Assembly (NCBI GenBank): GCA_947453195.1
Contig: CANGFO010000006.1
Span: 1-64,000 of the forward strand
Length of the DNA stretch: 64,000 bases
From: Flavobacteriaceae bacterium
GTDB taxonomy: Bacteria > Bacteroidota > Bacteroidia > Flavobacteriales > Flavobacteriaceae
Reading direction: 5' to 3'
Shown here piece after piece: positions 46,911 through 56,100 of the stretch; within the stretch, counting starts at the first letter, position 1, and each line of letters begins with the position of its first letter. The position numbers were made by a program, and so were the translations under genes. The notes under the pieces were generated by a model. That model was not told the DNA's origin. It searched no databases and saw only the letters and a list, made by a program, of their open reading frames with translations.

Positions 46911-47252
46911 TTAAGCTTTTGCTACTTTAAGTTTTTCTCTTCTTCTTTCTGCCCAAGATATTGCATGTTTGTCAAGACTTACAGTCAAGAAACGCATAAC
47001 TCTTTCGTCACGTCTAAATTCAGTTTCAAAAGCAATTAAAACCTCAGGTGACACTTGGAATTCAAATAAATGGTAAAAACCACTTTTTTTGTTTTGGATT
47101 TCGTAAGCTAATTTTTTTAAGCCCCAATCCTCTTTAGATACCATCTTTGCTCCTCTACTTGTAAGAAAATCTTCAAATTTGCTTACTGTTTCCTTTACCT
47201 GAACTTCAGATAAAACGGGATTTAAGATGAAAACAGTTTCGTAATGATTCAT
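46911..47252 (-). CDS. rpsF: Ribosomal protein S6
   Basis: A 113-residue small-subunit protein that pairs with S18. [41 protein letters not shown] and [18 protein letters not shown] are family segments. It is the first gene of the operon and is driven by the complete promoter at 47287. Confidence 0.97.
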   Translation of the reverse strand: MNHYETVFILNPVLSEVQVKETVSKFEDFLTSRGAKMVSKEDWGLKKLAYEIQNKKSGFYHLFEFQVSPEVLIAFETEFRRDERVMRFLTVSLDKHAISWAERRREKLKVAKA

Positions 47253-47286
47253 AATAAATATGTTTTTAATTATATAAAATTGGGTG

Positions 47287-47316
47287 CAAAAGTAAGCATT
47301 ATTTATAAATAAACAA
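47287..47316 (-). promoter_or_regulatory. Full promoter of rpsF-rpsR-rplI
   Basis: Minus strand TTG (47314-47316), 19 bases, TACTTTTG (47287-47294): the complete Bacteroidetes pair, with a leader of about 30 bases. Confidence 0.75.
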
Positions 47317-47423
47317 GCCTAAATCAATATTAATCGCTAAAACGCAAAAAAAAGCTACAAAGATTAGGTTCACTCTTTTAAAAAAAATATATTAGCAACA
47401 CAAAATCAATAAATTAATTGATA

Positions 47424-48119
47424 ATGAAATTAAACTGCGTTGTAATTGAGGACAGTTCTTTACAAAGAATAGTTATTACCAAATTGGTAAACAATCATCC
47501 TAATCTTAAATTAGTTGGGGATTTTTCAAATCCTATTGAAGCTAAAAACTGTATTACCGTAAATGCTGTAGACTTGGTTCTACTAGATATTGAAATGCCG
47601 GTTATCAATGGATTTGATTTAATTGACAGCTTAAAAGTAAATCCGCAAATAATTTTCATCACAGCCAAAGCAGAATATGCGCTTAAAGCGTTTGATTATA
47701 ATGCAACTGATTATCTTCAAAAGCCTGTCTTACAAGATCGCTTTAATTCGGCAATTAAAAGAGCATTAGAATTTCACCAATTAAAGAAAGAACATATTGA
47801 AGAAGATGGTGATCATATTTTTATAAAAAGCAATCTAAAAAAATTAAAAATTTTCACCAATAGAATCAAATGGATTGAGGCCTATGGTGACTATGTAAAA
47901 GTAGTTACTGAAGAAGACACTCATTTAGTACTTTCAACAATGAAGTCATTTGAGAAAGATCTACCTATTGAAAAATTTATTCGAGTTCATAAATCATATA
48001 TTATCAATATAGAGAAAGTAGAACGTTTTAACAGCAAATTTGCTGAAATTGGTCCAACCAAAATTCCGTTAAGTAGAAATAAAAAAGAAGGATTAATTAA
48101 AGCCCTTTATATAGATTAA
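47424..48119 (+). CDS. LytTR-family response regulator
   Basis: A 231-residue regulator: receiver with phosphoacceptor Asp55 in LVLLDIEMPVINGFD and the FITAKAEYALKAF and YLQKPV segments, then a LytTR DNA-binding domain (about 130-231) with IKWIEAYGDYVKVV and KFIRVHKSYIIN. No LytS-type kinase is nearby, so it is an orphan. The ATG at 47424 is preferred over the TTG at 47418. It ends inside the priA stop region (4-base overlap of convergent genes). Confidence 0.93.
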   Translation: MKLNCVVIEDSSLQRIVITKLVNNHPNLKLVGDFSNPIEAKNCITVNAVDLVLLDIEMPVINGFDLIDSLKVNPQIIFITAKAEYALKAFDYNATDYLQKPVLQDRFNSAIKRALEFHQLKKEHIEEDGDHIFIKSNLKKLKIFTNRIKWIEAYGDYVKVVTEEDTHLVLSTMKSFEKDLPIEKFIRVHKSYIINIEKVERFNSKFAEIGPTKIPLSRNKKEGLIKALYID

Positions 48120-50563
48120 TAATAATCTACATTTAAAGTAACTTTAATAGAACGGTATTGTGCAACCGCTTCAAAACTATTTAGAATTTTCTGAATAGTT
48201 TTTTTTGTAGTTACCAATGCGCCATCTTGTGGAATTTTAACCATTATGGTTCGTATGTACTCATTACGAATTCGATTTATTCCAGGCTCCTCTGGGCCAA
48301 GCACCGGAATTGGCAAATTTTGACTCAATACTTGATACAACCACATGGAACCTTCTTTTAGCTTATCAAAATCTTTGTGCTTTAGAGTCAATTTAATTAA
48401 TCTAAAATAAGGAGGGTATTTATAAATTAAGCGCTCATAAAGTTGCTCTTTATACATTGAGCCATAATCATTGTGAGTAACTTGTTGAATAATATTGTGA
48501 TTCACATTATAAGTTTGGATAATCACTTTACCGCGTTTATCTGCTCTTCCTGCTCTTCCTGAAACTTGAGTCATCATTTGAAAACTTCGTTCAAAAGCTC
48601 TGAAATCTGGGTGATACAACATAGTGTCGGCATTCATAATTCCGACCAAAGTAACATTATCAAAATCCAATCCTTTAGCGAGCATTTGGGTTCCTACTAA
48701 AATATCTATTTCTCTATTTTTAAAACTATCAATTAATTTCTCAAAGCTGTATTTACCACGAGTGGTATCTTGATCCATTCGCTTGATGTTTTTTGTAGGA
48801 AATAACTCAGCCAACTCCAATTCGATTTGTTCGGTACCAAATCCCTTGGCTGTAATATCTACACTCGAACACGCATGACACTTTGTTGGTTTTGCAATTG
48901 AATACCCGCAATAATGACAACGCAATTGATTTTTGAATTTATGATAAGTTAAACTCACATTGCAACTTGTACATTGTGGAATATGTCCGCAGGTAATACA
49001 TTCTAAAACCGGAGAAAATCCACGTCTATTTTGAAAAAGAATTACTTGCTCTCCGACAGCCAATGCTTCGGCGATAGCCTCAATTAAAGTCAAGCTAAAA
49101 TGACCTTTCATCCTTTTTTTGAAGTAGCTTTCCTTTAAGTCAACCAATTCTACCTCAGGCAAAGGAGCCTTACCGTAGCGCTCTTTGATAGATATCAATC
49201 CGAATTTTCCTGATTGTGCATTGAAATAAGTCTCTATACTTGGCGTAGCCGAACCCAATAAAACTTTTGCTTTTTGAGCTTGCGCTAAAACAATAGCGGC
49301 ATCACGCGCATGGTATCTTGGGGCTGGATCTTGTTGTTTGAACGTTTGTTCATGTTCCTCATCTATAATTACCAAACCTAAATTTGAAAACGGCAAAAAC
49401 AAAGCCGACCTCGCTCCTATTACAATTTTTGCTTTATCCGATTTTTCAAGAACTTGATTCCATACTTCGATGCGTTCGTTATTTGAATACTTCGAATGGA
49501 AAACGGCCACTTCATTACCAAAATGCTGGGTTAATCTAGAAACCAATTGGGTAGTTAAAGCTATTTCAGGAAGCAAATACAAAACCTGCTTTCCTTGAGC
49601 CAGGTAATCTTCTATGAGCTTGGTGTAAATTTCGGTCTTTCCAGAGGATGTAATTCCGTGTAATAAGGAAACTTCTTTGGTTTTAAAACTTTCAATAATT
49701 TCAGAATAAGCCCTGCCTTGCGCCTCACTCAATTGTAAATTTGAAACAGCTTTATTTGCGTCAAAATTTACTCGATCGTGCTGCAGAAAATATTCTTCAA
49801 AGATATTTTTATCAATCAGTGCTTTAACTATAGCTGCCGAAGTTTGAGATGCTTCAATCAATTGTTTTACAGAAATTTCTTTCTTCTCTTTCGCATTCAA
49901 CTGAAAGTAATGCATCAGCACTTCCTTTTGTTTGGCCCCTTTTAATGAATCCAATAAAGCAATCAAATTACTTTCAGAAGTATGTTCCTCATTCAATCGA
50001 ATATACCTGTGTAATTTTGGTTTGTATTCTTCTTGAATTTCTTCATGAAGCAATAAAATATTTTTGTTAAGCAATTTTTGAACAATCGGAAATATATTTT
50101 TTTTATTCAAAATCGCCATAATATCCTGCACCTTCAAAGAACTTTGTTGCTGCAAGGCTTCATAAATTAAAAATTCTTCATCGGACAAATCACTAACCTC
50201 AACCGCAGTTTCTTTATGAGATGAAATAGTAGTTTCGCTTTCTAAAATAAATGCCGACGGCATGGCACCTCGATATACATCACCAATAGCACACATATAA
50301 TAAGACGCAATCCATTGCCAATGCGCAATTTGGAATTCATTCACAATGGGATTTTCATCTAAAATTTGATGAATTTCCTTGGCTTCATATAAAGTTGGTG
50401 CAATTTGATGCAAATCAATTACTAAAGCTGTATATATTTTATTTTTCCCAAAGGGTACTGCAACACGCATTCCTTTTTGAATATAGTTATACTCTGCCTC
50501 CGAAACGCTGTAAGTGAACGTTTTGGCTAAGGACAACGGTAAAAGTACTTCAATAAAATGCAT
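48116..50563 (-). CDS. priA: Primosomal replication helicase PriA
   Basis: Restarts stalled replication forks by loading the helicase. The 815-residue protein has an N-terminal DNA-binding domain beginning HFIEVLLPLSLAKTFTYSV, Walker A in LLHGITSSGKTEIYTKL (about 295-311), the DEEH box in VIIDEEHEQTFK, eight zinc-binding cysteines (CITCGHIPQCTSCNVSLTYH, CHYCGYS, CHACSS) and the helicase motif QVSGRAGRADKRG. Family motifs are complete. Confidence 0.97.
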   Translation of the reverse strand: MHFIEVLLPLSLAKTFTYSVSEAEYNYIQKGMRVAVPFGKNKIYTALVIDLHQIAPTLYEAKEIHQILDENPIVNEFQIAHWQWIASYYMCAIGDVYRGAMPSAFILESETTISSHKETAVEVSDLSDEEFLIYEALQQQSSLKVQDIMAILNKKNIFPIVQKLLNKNILLLHEEIQEEYKPKLHRYIRLNEEHTSESNLIALLDSLKGAKQKEVLMHYFQLNAKEKKEISVKQLIEASQTSAAIVKALIDKNIFEEYFLQHDRVNFDANKAVSNLQLSEAQGRAYSEIIESFKTKEVSLLHGITSSGKTEIYTKLIEDYLAQGKQVLYLLPEIALTTQLVSRLTQHFGNEVAVFHSKYSNNERIEVWNQVLEKSDKAKIVIGARSALFLPFSNLGLVIIDEEHEQTFKQQDPAPRYHARDAAIVLAQAQKAKVLLGSATPSIETYFNAQSGKFGLISIKERYGKAPLPEVELVDLKESYFKKRMKGHFSLTLIEAIAEALAVGEQVILFQNRRGFSPVLECITCGHIPQCTSCNVSLTYHKFKNQLRCHYCGYSIAKPTKCHACSSVDITAKGFGTEQIELELAELFPTKNIKRMDQDTTRGKYSFEKLIDSFKNREIDILVGTQMLAKGLDFDNVTLVGIMNADTMLYHPDFRAFERSFQMMTQVSGRAGRADKRGKVIIQTYNVNHNIIQQVTHNDYGSMYKEQLYERLIYKYPPYFRLIKLTLKHKDFDKLKEGSMWLYQVLSQNLPIPVLGPEEPGINRIRNEYIRTIMVKIPQDGALVTTKKTIQKILNSFEAVAQYRSIKVTLNVDYY

Positions 50564-50614
50564 TATAGTTTATAGATTTGGGATTCGAGTTACAGCTTTT
50601 TGTTAAATAAAACA

Positions 50615-51049
50615 TTAACTCTTAGCTCTATACCAATATTGCGTTCTTCCTATTAATGAAAATCCGATATATCCTCTTACTTTTAGCTTGTCTTTAGAAT
50701 CTAATGAAATAGAACATTTATATAGTTTTCCATTCTTTGGATCTAAAATTTTTCCGTTTGAATATTCCTCGTCGTCTTTGGTAAGACCTTTTATAATAAC
50801 CAATCCTTGAATAGCTTTATTTTTATCCTCACCTTCACATTGATTGCATTTCTTATTCTTGTTCTCTGGATCTAGTATTTCTAAAATTCTACCGAATATC
50901 TTTCCGTTTTTTTCGAAAATTTCTACAATTGATTTTTCTTTTCCCGATTCATCATCAATAGTTTTCCACTTCCCAACAATATTTTGAGAATAAGACAATT
51001 GAACAAAAAAGATAAAAAGTATTAGAATTTTATTATTGAATTTGATCAT
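50615..51049 (-). CDS. Secreted DUF2147 protein
   Basis: A 144-residue exported protein with a signal peptide (about 1-21, ending QLSYSQ) and one DUF2147 domain (GKWKTIDDESGKEKSIVEIF, GRILEILDP, NGKILDPKNGKLYKCSI, RGYIGFSLIGRTQYWYR). The domain is a small beta-barrel of unknown function. The CNQCEG pair of cysteines may be structural. Its start overlaps the end of the BrkB-family gene by 17 bases. Confidence 0.87.
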   Translation of the reverse strand: MIKFNNKILILFIFFVQLSYSQNIVGKWKTIDDESGKEKSIVEIFEKNGKIFGRILEILDPENKNKKCNQCEGEDKNKAIQGLVIIKGLTKDDEEYSNGKILDPKNGKLYKCSISLDSKDKLKVRGYIGFSLIGRTQYWYRAKS

Positions 51050-51977
51050 TTTTATTTTGTTTTGATTGTTTTTTTAAACTATGAATTGTTGCATTAAGTT
51101 CGAATCCCAATAATAGAATCATACTGTTAATCCAAATATAAAACATAATAATTAACAAGGTTCCTATAGATCCGTATAACTCGTTATATTTAGAAAATTT
51201 GACTACCCATATTCCGAAAAAATAAGATGAAAGAATAATCAATATTGTGGTTAAAACCGCACCAATAGAAAAGAATGATCGTTTTGTTTCTTGCTTTGTT
51301 CCAAATTTAAACAATAGCGAAGTTGTAATTAAGATCATTAATATTAAAAAAGCATATCGCCCCATTTCAATTAAAGGAATACTGTCTGAAAGCACATCCT
51401 GAATTTTGGTTTTTTGGATAAAAACTTGAAAAATCACAATAGTTGCTACAGTGATTATCAATATTAAAGAAAGAAGAATTGACAAGGCCAAGGCAATAAA
51501 ATATTGTTTAAAATAGCGTCTTTTTAGAGTAACATGATGGGAACTTTCAAAACCACCCAAAATTGCATTAACTCCATTTGCCATAAGGAAAATTGCCATA
51601 AAAAAACCAGTTGAAATCAACCCGGAATGACTGTTATGTAAAATATCGTTAATGATTTTGGATACGGCATCAAAAGTAGTTGGCGGTACACTTTGCTGAA
51701 CGAATCCCATAAAATCCTCTTGAAATCCAACAATAGGAATAAACGGAATTAGATTTAAAATAAAAAGTGCAAAAGGAAAAAGTGCCATGAAAAAACTAAA
51801 GGCAATAGCCGCAGCGCGATAGGAAACAGCTCCTTCTACTATTCCTATGAAATAAAGTTCTAATAAATCGTAAAGTGATAATCCGTGTAACCATGGCAAT
51901 TTTATTGATTTACCAAGTTGAACCAATTGTTTTATAACCGGAATTTTTACTAATTTATTTTCTATTTCAGTACTCAT
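51033..51977 (-). CDS. YihY/BrkB-family inner membrane protein
   Basis: A 314-residue integral membrane protein with about six hydrophobic segments and the family block AAAIAFSFFMALFPFALFIL near residue 60. Members were once called ribonuclease BN, but the function is not settled. The start shares one base with the nadC stop (TAATG). The C-terminus is a hydrophilic Lys-rich tail that overlaps the DUF2147 start. Confidence 0.88.
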   Translation of the reverse strand: MSTEIENKLVKIPVIKQLVQLGKSIKLPWLHGLSLYDLLELYFIGIVEGAVSYRAAAIAFSFFMALFPFALFILNLIPFIPIVGFQEDFMGFVQQSVPPTTFDAVSKIINDILHNSHSGLISTGFFMAIFLMANGVNAILGGFESSHHVTLKRRYFKQYFIALALSILLSLILIITVATIVIFQVFIQKTKIQDVLSDSIPLIEMGRYAFLILMILITTSLLFKFGTKQETKRSFFSIGAVLTTILIILSSYFFGIWVVKFSKYNELYGSIGTLLIIMFYIWINSMILLLGFELNATIHSLKKQSKQNKNDQIQ

Positions 51978-52837
51978 TATTCAACGGCTTTTAAACTTAA
52001 ATCCATATTGTAAACAGAATGCGTTAAAGCACCAGAAGAAATATAATTCACGCCACATTCGGCATATCTACGAATCGTATTTTCGTTAATATTACCTGAT
52101 GATTCGGTTTGACATTTGTTTCCAATTAATGCCACAGCCACTTTAGTATCTTCAAAATTAAAATTATCTATCAAAATACGATGTATTCCTTCATTTTGAA
52201 GAATTTCTTTAATTTCATCCAAATTTCTAGCTTCCACGATAATTTTTAAATCTTTGTTATTTTGCTTCAAATAGTTTTTTGTTTTATTAATTGCATTTGT
52301 AATTCCGCCAGCAAAATCATTGTGATTATCTTTAAGCATAATCATATCATACAATGCAAATCGATGGTTTTCACCCCCACCTATTTTCACAGCCCATTTT
52401 TCGCATGCACGAAATCCAGGAGTAGTTTTTCGAGTGTCTAATATTTTAGCAGTAGTCCCCTGTAATAAATCGACATAACTTTTTGTTTTGGTTGCTATAG
52501 CACTCATGCGTTGCATAGAATTTAGAACCAACCGTTCTGCTTTTAAAATAGATTGCGAACTTCCAGAAACAACAAATACCACATCTCCATAATTAACTTC
52601 TTCTCCATCTTGAATGAAGATTTCAAGTTTTAAACTCGAATCTACAAATTCAAAAATCATTTTAGCAAATGCCACACCAGCAATAATACCTTTATCTTTA
52701 ACCAATAATTTAGCTTTCCCTTCCGCAGAAACTGGAATACAAGCCAATGAAGAATGATCACCATCGCCAACATCTTCTTGAATGGCATTTTGTATTATTA
52801 ATTGAAGTTCATTTTGGAATTGGATATCAGTAATCAT
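51977..52837 (-). CDS. nadC: Quinolinate phosphoribosyltransferase
   Basis: Makes nicotinate mononucleotide from quinolinate in de novo NAD synthesis. From ATG 52837 it has 286 residues, the normal length. EDVGDGDHSS, LNSMQRMSAIAT, LDTRKTTPGFR, KIGGGENHRF and MLKDNH are family motifs for substrate binding. The frame extends to 52906 and would add 23 hydrophobic residues unlike the family, so I use the later ATG. Confidence 0.95.
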   Translation of the reverse strand: MITDIQFQNELQLIIQNAIQEDVGDGDHSSLACIPVSAEGKAKLLVKDKGIIAGVAFAKMIFEFVDSSLKLEIFIQDGEEVNYGDVVFVVSGSSQSILKAERLVLNSMQRMSAIATKTKSYVDLLQGTTAKILDTRKTTPGFRACEKWAVKIGGGENHRFALYDMIMLKDNHNDFAGGITNAINKTKNYLKQNNKDLKIIVEARNLDEIKEILQNEGIHRILIDNFNFEDTKVAVALIGNKCQTESSGNINENTIRRYAECGVNYISSGALTHSVYNMDLSLKAVE

Positions 52838-52957
52838 AATCGTATTTTGATTTGCTAAAATAATTAAAAAAAAGGATAAAAAGAAAGTGAAAATATCAGC
52901 ATTCATTTTTTTTACTACATTTACCTAATTAGCAATTCATTTAACAAATTAGAAAAA

Positions 52958-53068
52958 ATGGCAAAAAGTCAAGATGCAAAAAAAAACATAAAGAAAGAAC
53001 CTCTAAAAACAGCTAAAGAAAAAAAGGAAGAAAAGAGAACTAAAAAAAACGCACCTAAAAGGGATTAA
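52958..53068 (+). CDS. 36-residue lysine-rich protein
   Basis: ATG 52958 to TAA 53066-53068. The product is nearly all Lys, Glu, Ala and Arg, with KKEPLKTAKEKKEEKR and the end NAPKRD; it begins MAKSQDAKK. Short proteins of this kind, with a 'KKEPLKT' core, are widespread in Flavobacteria as I recall, so I take it as a real gene. The basic charge suggests nucleic-acid or ribosome contact, but this is a guess. It lies alone between nadC and the 1693-residue adhesin. Confidence 0.7.
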   Translation: MAKSQDAKKNIKKEPLKTAKEKKEEKRTKKNAPKRD

Positions 53069-53157
53069 ATTAAACCTTTGCTGTATTTATTTGTCCTATA
53101 TAGATGATTAACAAATATCAAAGCCCAATGTTATACATTAAATTATGTAAAAAATAG

Positions 53158-53165
53158 TACTTTTG
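53158..53165 (+). promoter_or_regulatory. -7 element of the 1693-residue adhesin gene
   Basis: TACTTTTG with its last base 5 bases before the ATG at 53170, so transcription should start at or next to the start codon (leaderless or nearly so). Confidence 0.55.
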
Positions 53166-53169
53166 CACT

Positions 53170-56100
53170 ATGAAAAAAGCCCTATTTCTAGCTGTTATAT
53201 TAATTGCTTGTATTTCAAATAATTGCTTTTCGCAATTTAGTAAAACACATTATATACCTCCCTTATCGAATTCAAATAGTCAAGAACCTCAAGGTCAATA
53301 TATTTATATTTCTTGTCCTAGCGTAACCCCTGTAAGCTTTGTTATTCAAGAAATTGGGGGAAATTCTTTTACTGGGACTGTAAGTAGAGACACACCTTAT
53401 GTTTATACAATTGGAACTGGTTTTGATACCCAATTATTGATATCACAAGGTGATGTAAATACGATAAAAAACAACAAAGGCTATATTATTAATGCCCAAG
53501 ATTTAATTTATGCCAATGTAAGATTAACCTCTACTCAACAAAACAATCAAGCGGGTGGCTTAGTATCAAAAGGTAGTGCTGCTCTTGGAACCCATTTTAG
53601 AATTGGTGGCTTCATTAATACAGGAGTTTCTGCAACTACCACCAATCATTATACATTTGCTACGATATTAGCTACAGAAAATAATACTACAGTTTCATTC
53701 GCTGACATTAAACCTGGGGTACAACTATTAAATAATACAGCTGCAGGCAACAATCCAGCAAGTATTACTCTTAACACAGGACAAAGTTTTGCAATAGCTG
53801 TAATTGGTCCAACAAACGCAAACAGAGACGGATTAATTGGAGCATCCATTACATCTGACAAACCAATTGTAGTAAACTGCGGATCCTTTGCAGGCAGTAA
53901 TGGTACCACATCGAATCTTGACCTTGGAATGGATCAAATTGTATCGGCAGAAAGAACCGGAATGGAATATATTTTTGTAAAAGGTGCCGGATTAGATGTG
54001 ACTGAAAGACCATTATTAATTGCTGATTCTGATAATACTGAAATATATTTAAATGGAAGTACTACTCCAACTACTACTCTAAATTCAGGACAATATTTAG
54101 CACTAAGTGGTACCGATTTTTCTGCCAATGGCAATCTGTATGTTAGAAGTTCAAAAAATATTTTTGCTTTTCAAGGTATTGGAGGTTCCGATAGTCAAGC
54201 GAATCAAAACATGCATTTTGTGCCGCCTTTAAGTTGCCAAACACCAAAATCAATCAATAATATTCCGAAAATAAATGAAGTTGGCGGTTTAACTGATTTT
54301 AGTGGTACTGTTTGTATTGTAACTAAAACAGGGGCTAATTTAACCTTCATCATCGATGGGGTAAATTATACACTGGGAACTTTACCCGCAAGTTTAAACT
54401 TAATTGGTCCTTTAACCGTTAACGGAAATTCCAATTTTGTTACTTACACAATTGATGGCCTAACCGGAAATGTATCTATTTTCTCAACTGAGCAGGTATA
54501 TGTATCTTATTATGGATCAAGTGGCGCTGCTACCTATGGTGGATTTTATTCGGGATTTACTTTTAAACCCGAAATTGTTTTTCAACCAGTAGTCGCATCT
54601 GTTTCAAATTGTATTCCGAATATTAATTTAAATGTGAATGCAATAAGTAATTTTGATTCCTATCAATGGTACTTTAATGGAACTGCTATTTCTGGAGCAA
54701 ACTCAAATACATATTCTCCTTTACAACCTGGTTATTACAAAGTAAAAGCTTCATTAACTGATTGTGGAATTGATTATTTTTCAGATGAAATTCCCGTAAG
54801 TTCTTGTCCTTTAGATACAGATAACGATAGTGTAATAGACAATCTAGATATTGACAACGACAATGATGGAATTACAAATTGTACTGAATCAAATGGAGAT
54901 CAAGCTATTTCATTATTAAATACGGCAGCAGGAACTGTTGCAGTTTCAAATTATTCAAATACTTTTACAGGAACAATTACCACCACAGGAGTAGCAAGCG
55001 CTACGCCGTTTATGGGAAGTACAGACGGTAGTTTTATTTCTGAACTTCCTGCCGGAAAAACCAACCAAGTTAAATATGAAATGACTTTTACCCAACCCAT
55101 TTCATTAGATTTAGAATATGTTACCACAGCAAATTCATCTGATTTAATTAACTCAAATGGAAGTTATATCATAAATTCCCCTATTAATAAAACTATAACC
55201 GTATTAAATCCTACAAATCAATTATTAATTGACACCAATTACGATGGAATTTATGAAAGTGGAATTACTCAATATTCTTCCTTTGAAATTCGATTTCGAT
55301 TGAATAGCACTACTCCATTAGCAGCTGGAACAGGTACATTTAAATTTGTGTCAAATTTTTCAAATACTTTAATTTTTACGCATAATAATTTATCTGATTC
55401 TGTGGCAGATAAAGCAACCTTCAAATTAAAAGCAACTTGCGTATCAAAAGATACGGATGGAGATGGAATTTCAAATCAATTGGATTTAGATTCCGAAAAT
55501 GATGGAATTCCCGATTTAATTGAAGCCCAAGGAGCCAATGCAATTGCAAGCTCTGGAGTAGATGCAAATCATGATGGATTAGATGATGCTTTTGGAACCG
55601 GAATTACACCTAAAGATTCTGATACAGATGGTGTGGCTGATTATATTGATTTGGATTCTGATAATGACGGAATATTTGATTTAAATGAATCGGGTTCTGG
55701 CGCTACAGATACTAATTTAAATGGTATAATTGACGGAAACAACTTTGGCACAAATGGATTAGCCAATTCATTAGAAACCACTGCAGATAACGGAATATTA
55801 AATTATACAGTTGCCAATACGGATGCTGATGCTTTTTACAATTATATAGATACAGAAAGTGATAGCGATGGTTGTTTGGATGTTACCGAAGCCGGTTACT
55901 CTCAGTTTGATAGTGGTTCGGGCACTTTAGGAACAGCTTTTCCTGTAACTGTCAATCCTCTAAATGGTATAGTAACAAGTGGACCTGCCTATATCTTACC
56001 TAACCAAGATTATGTTATTGGAGCTCCAATAATAATAAATACACAACCCCAGGATGCAATTACTTGTGAAAATCAGAGCGCTACTTTTACTATAGCAACC

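Noticed and set aside
52838..52906. Hydrophobic N-terminal extension of NadC
   Set aside because: The enzyme is cytosolic, and the extension exceeds the usual family length; an ATG at 52837 gives the standard protein.
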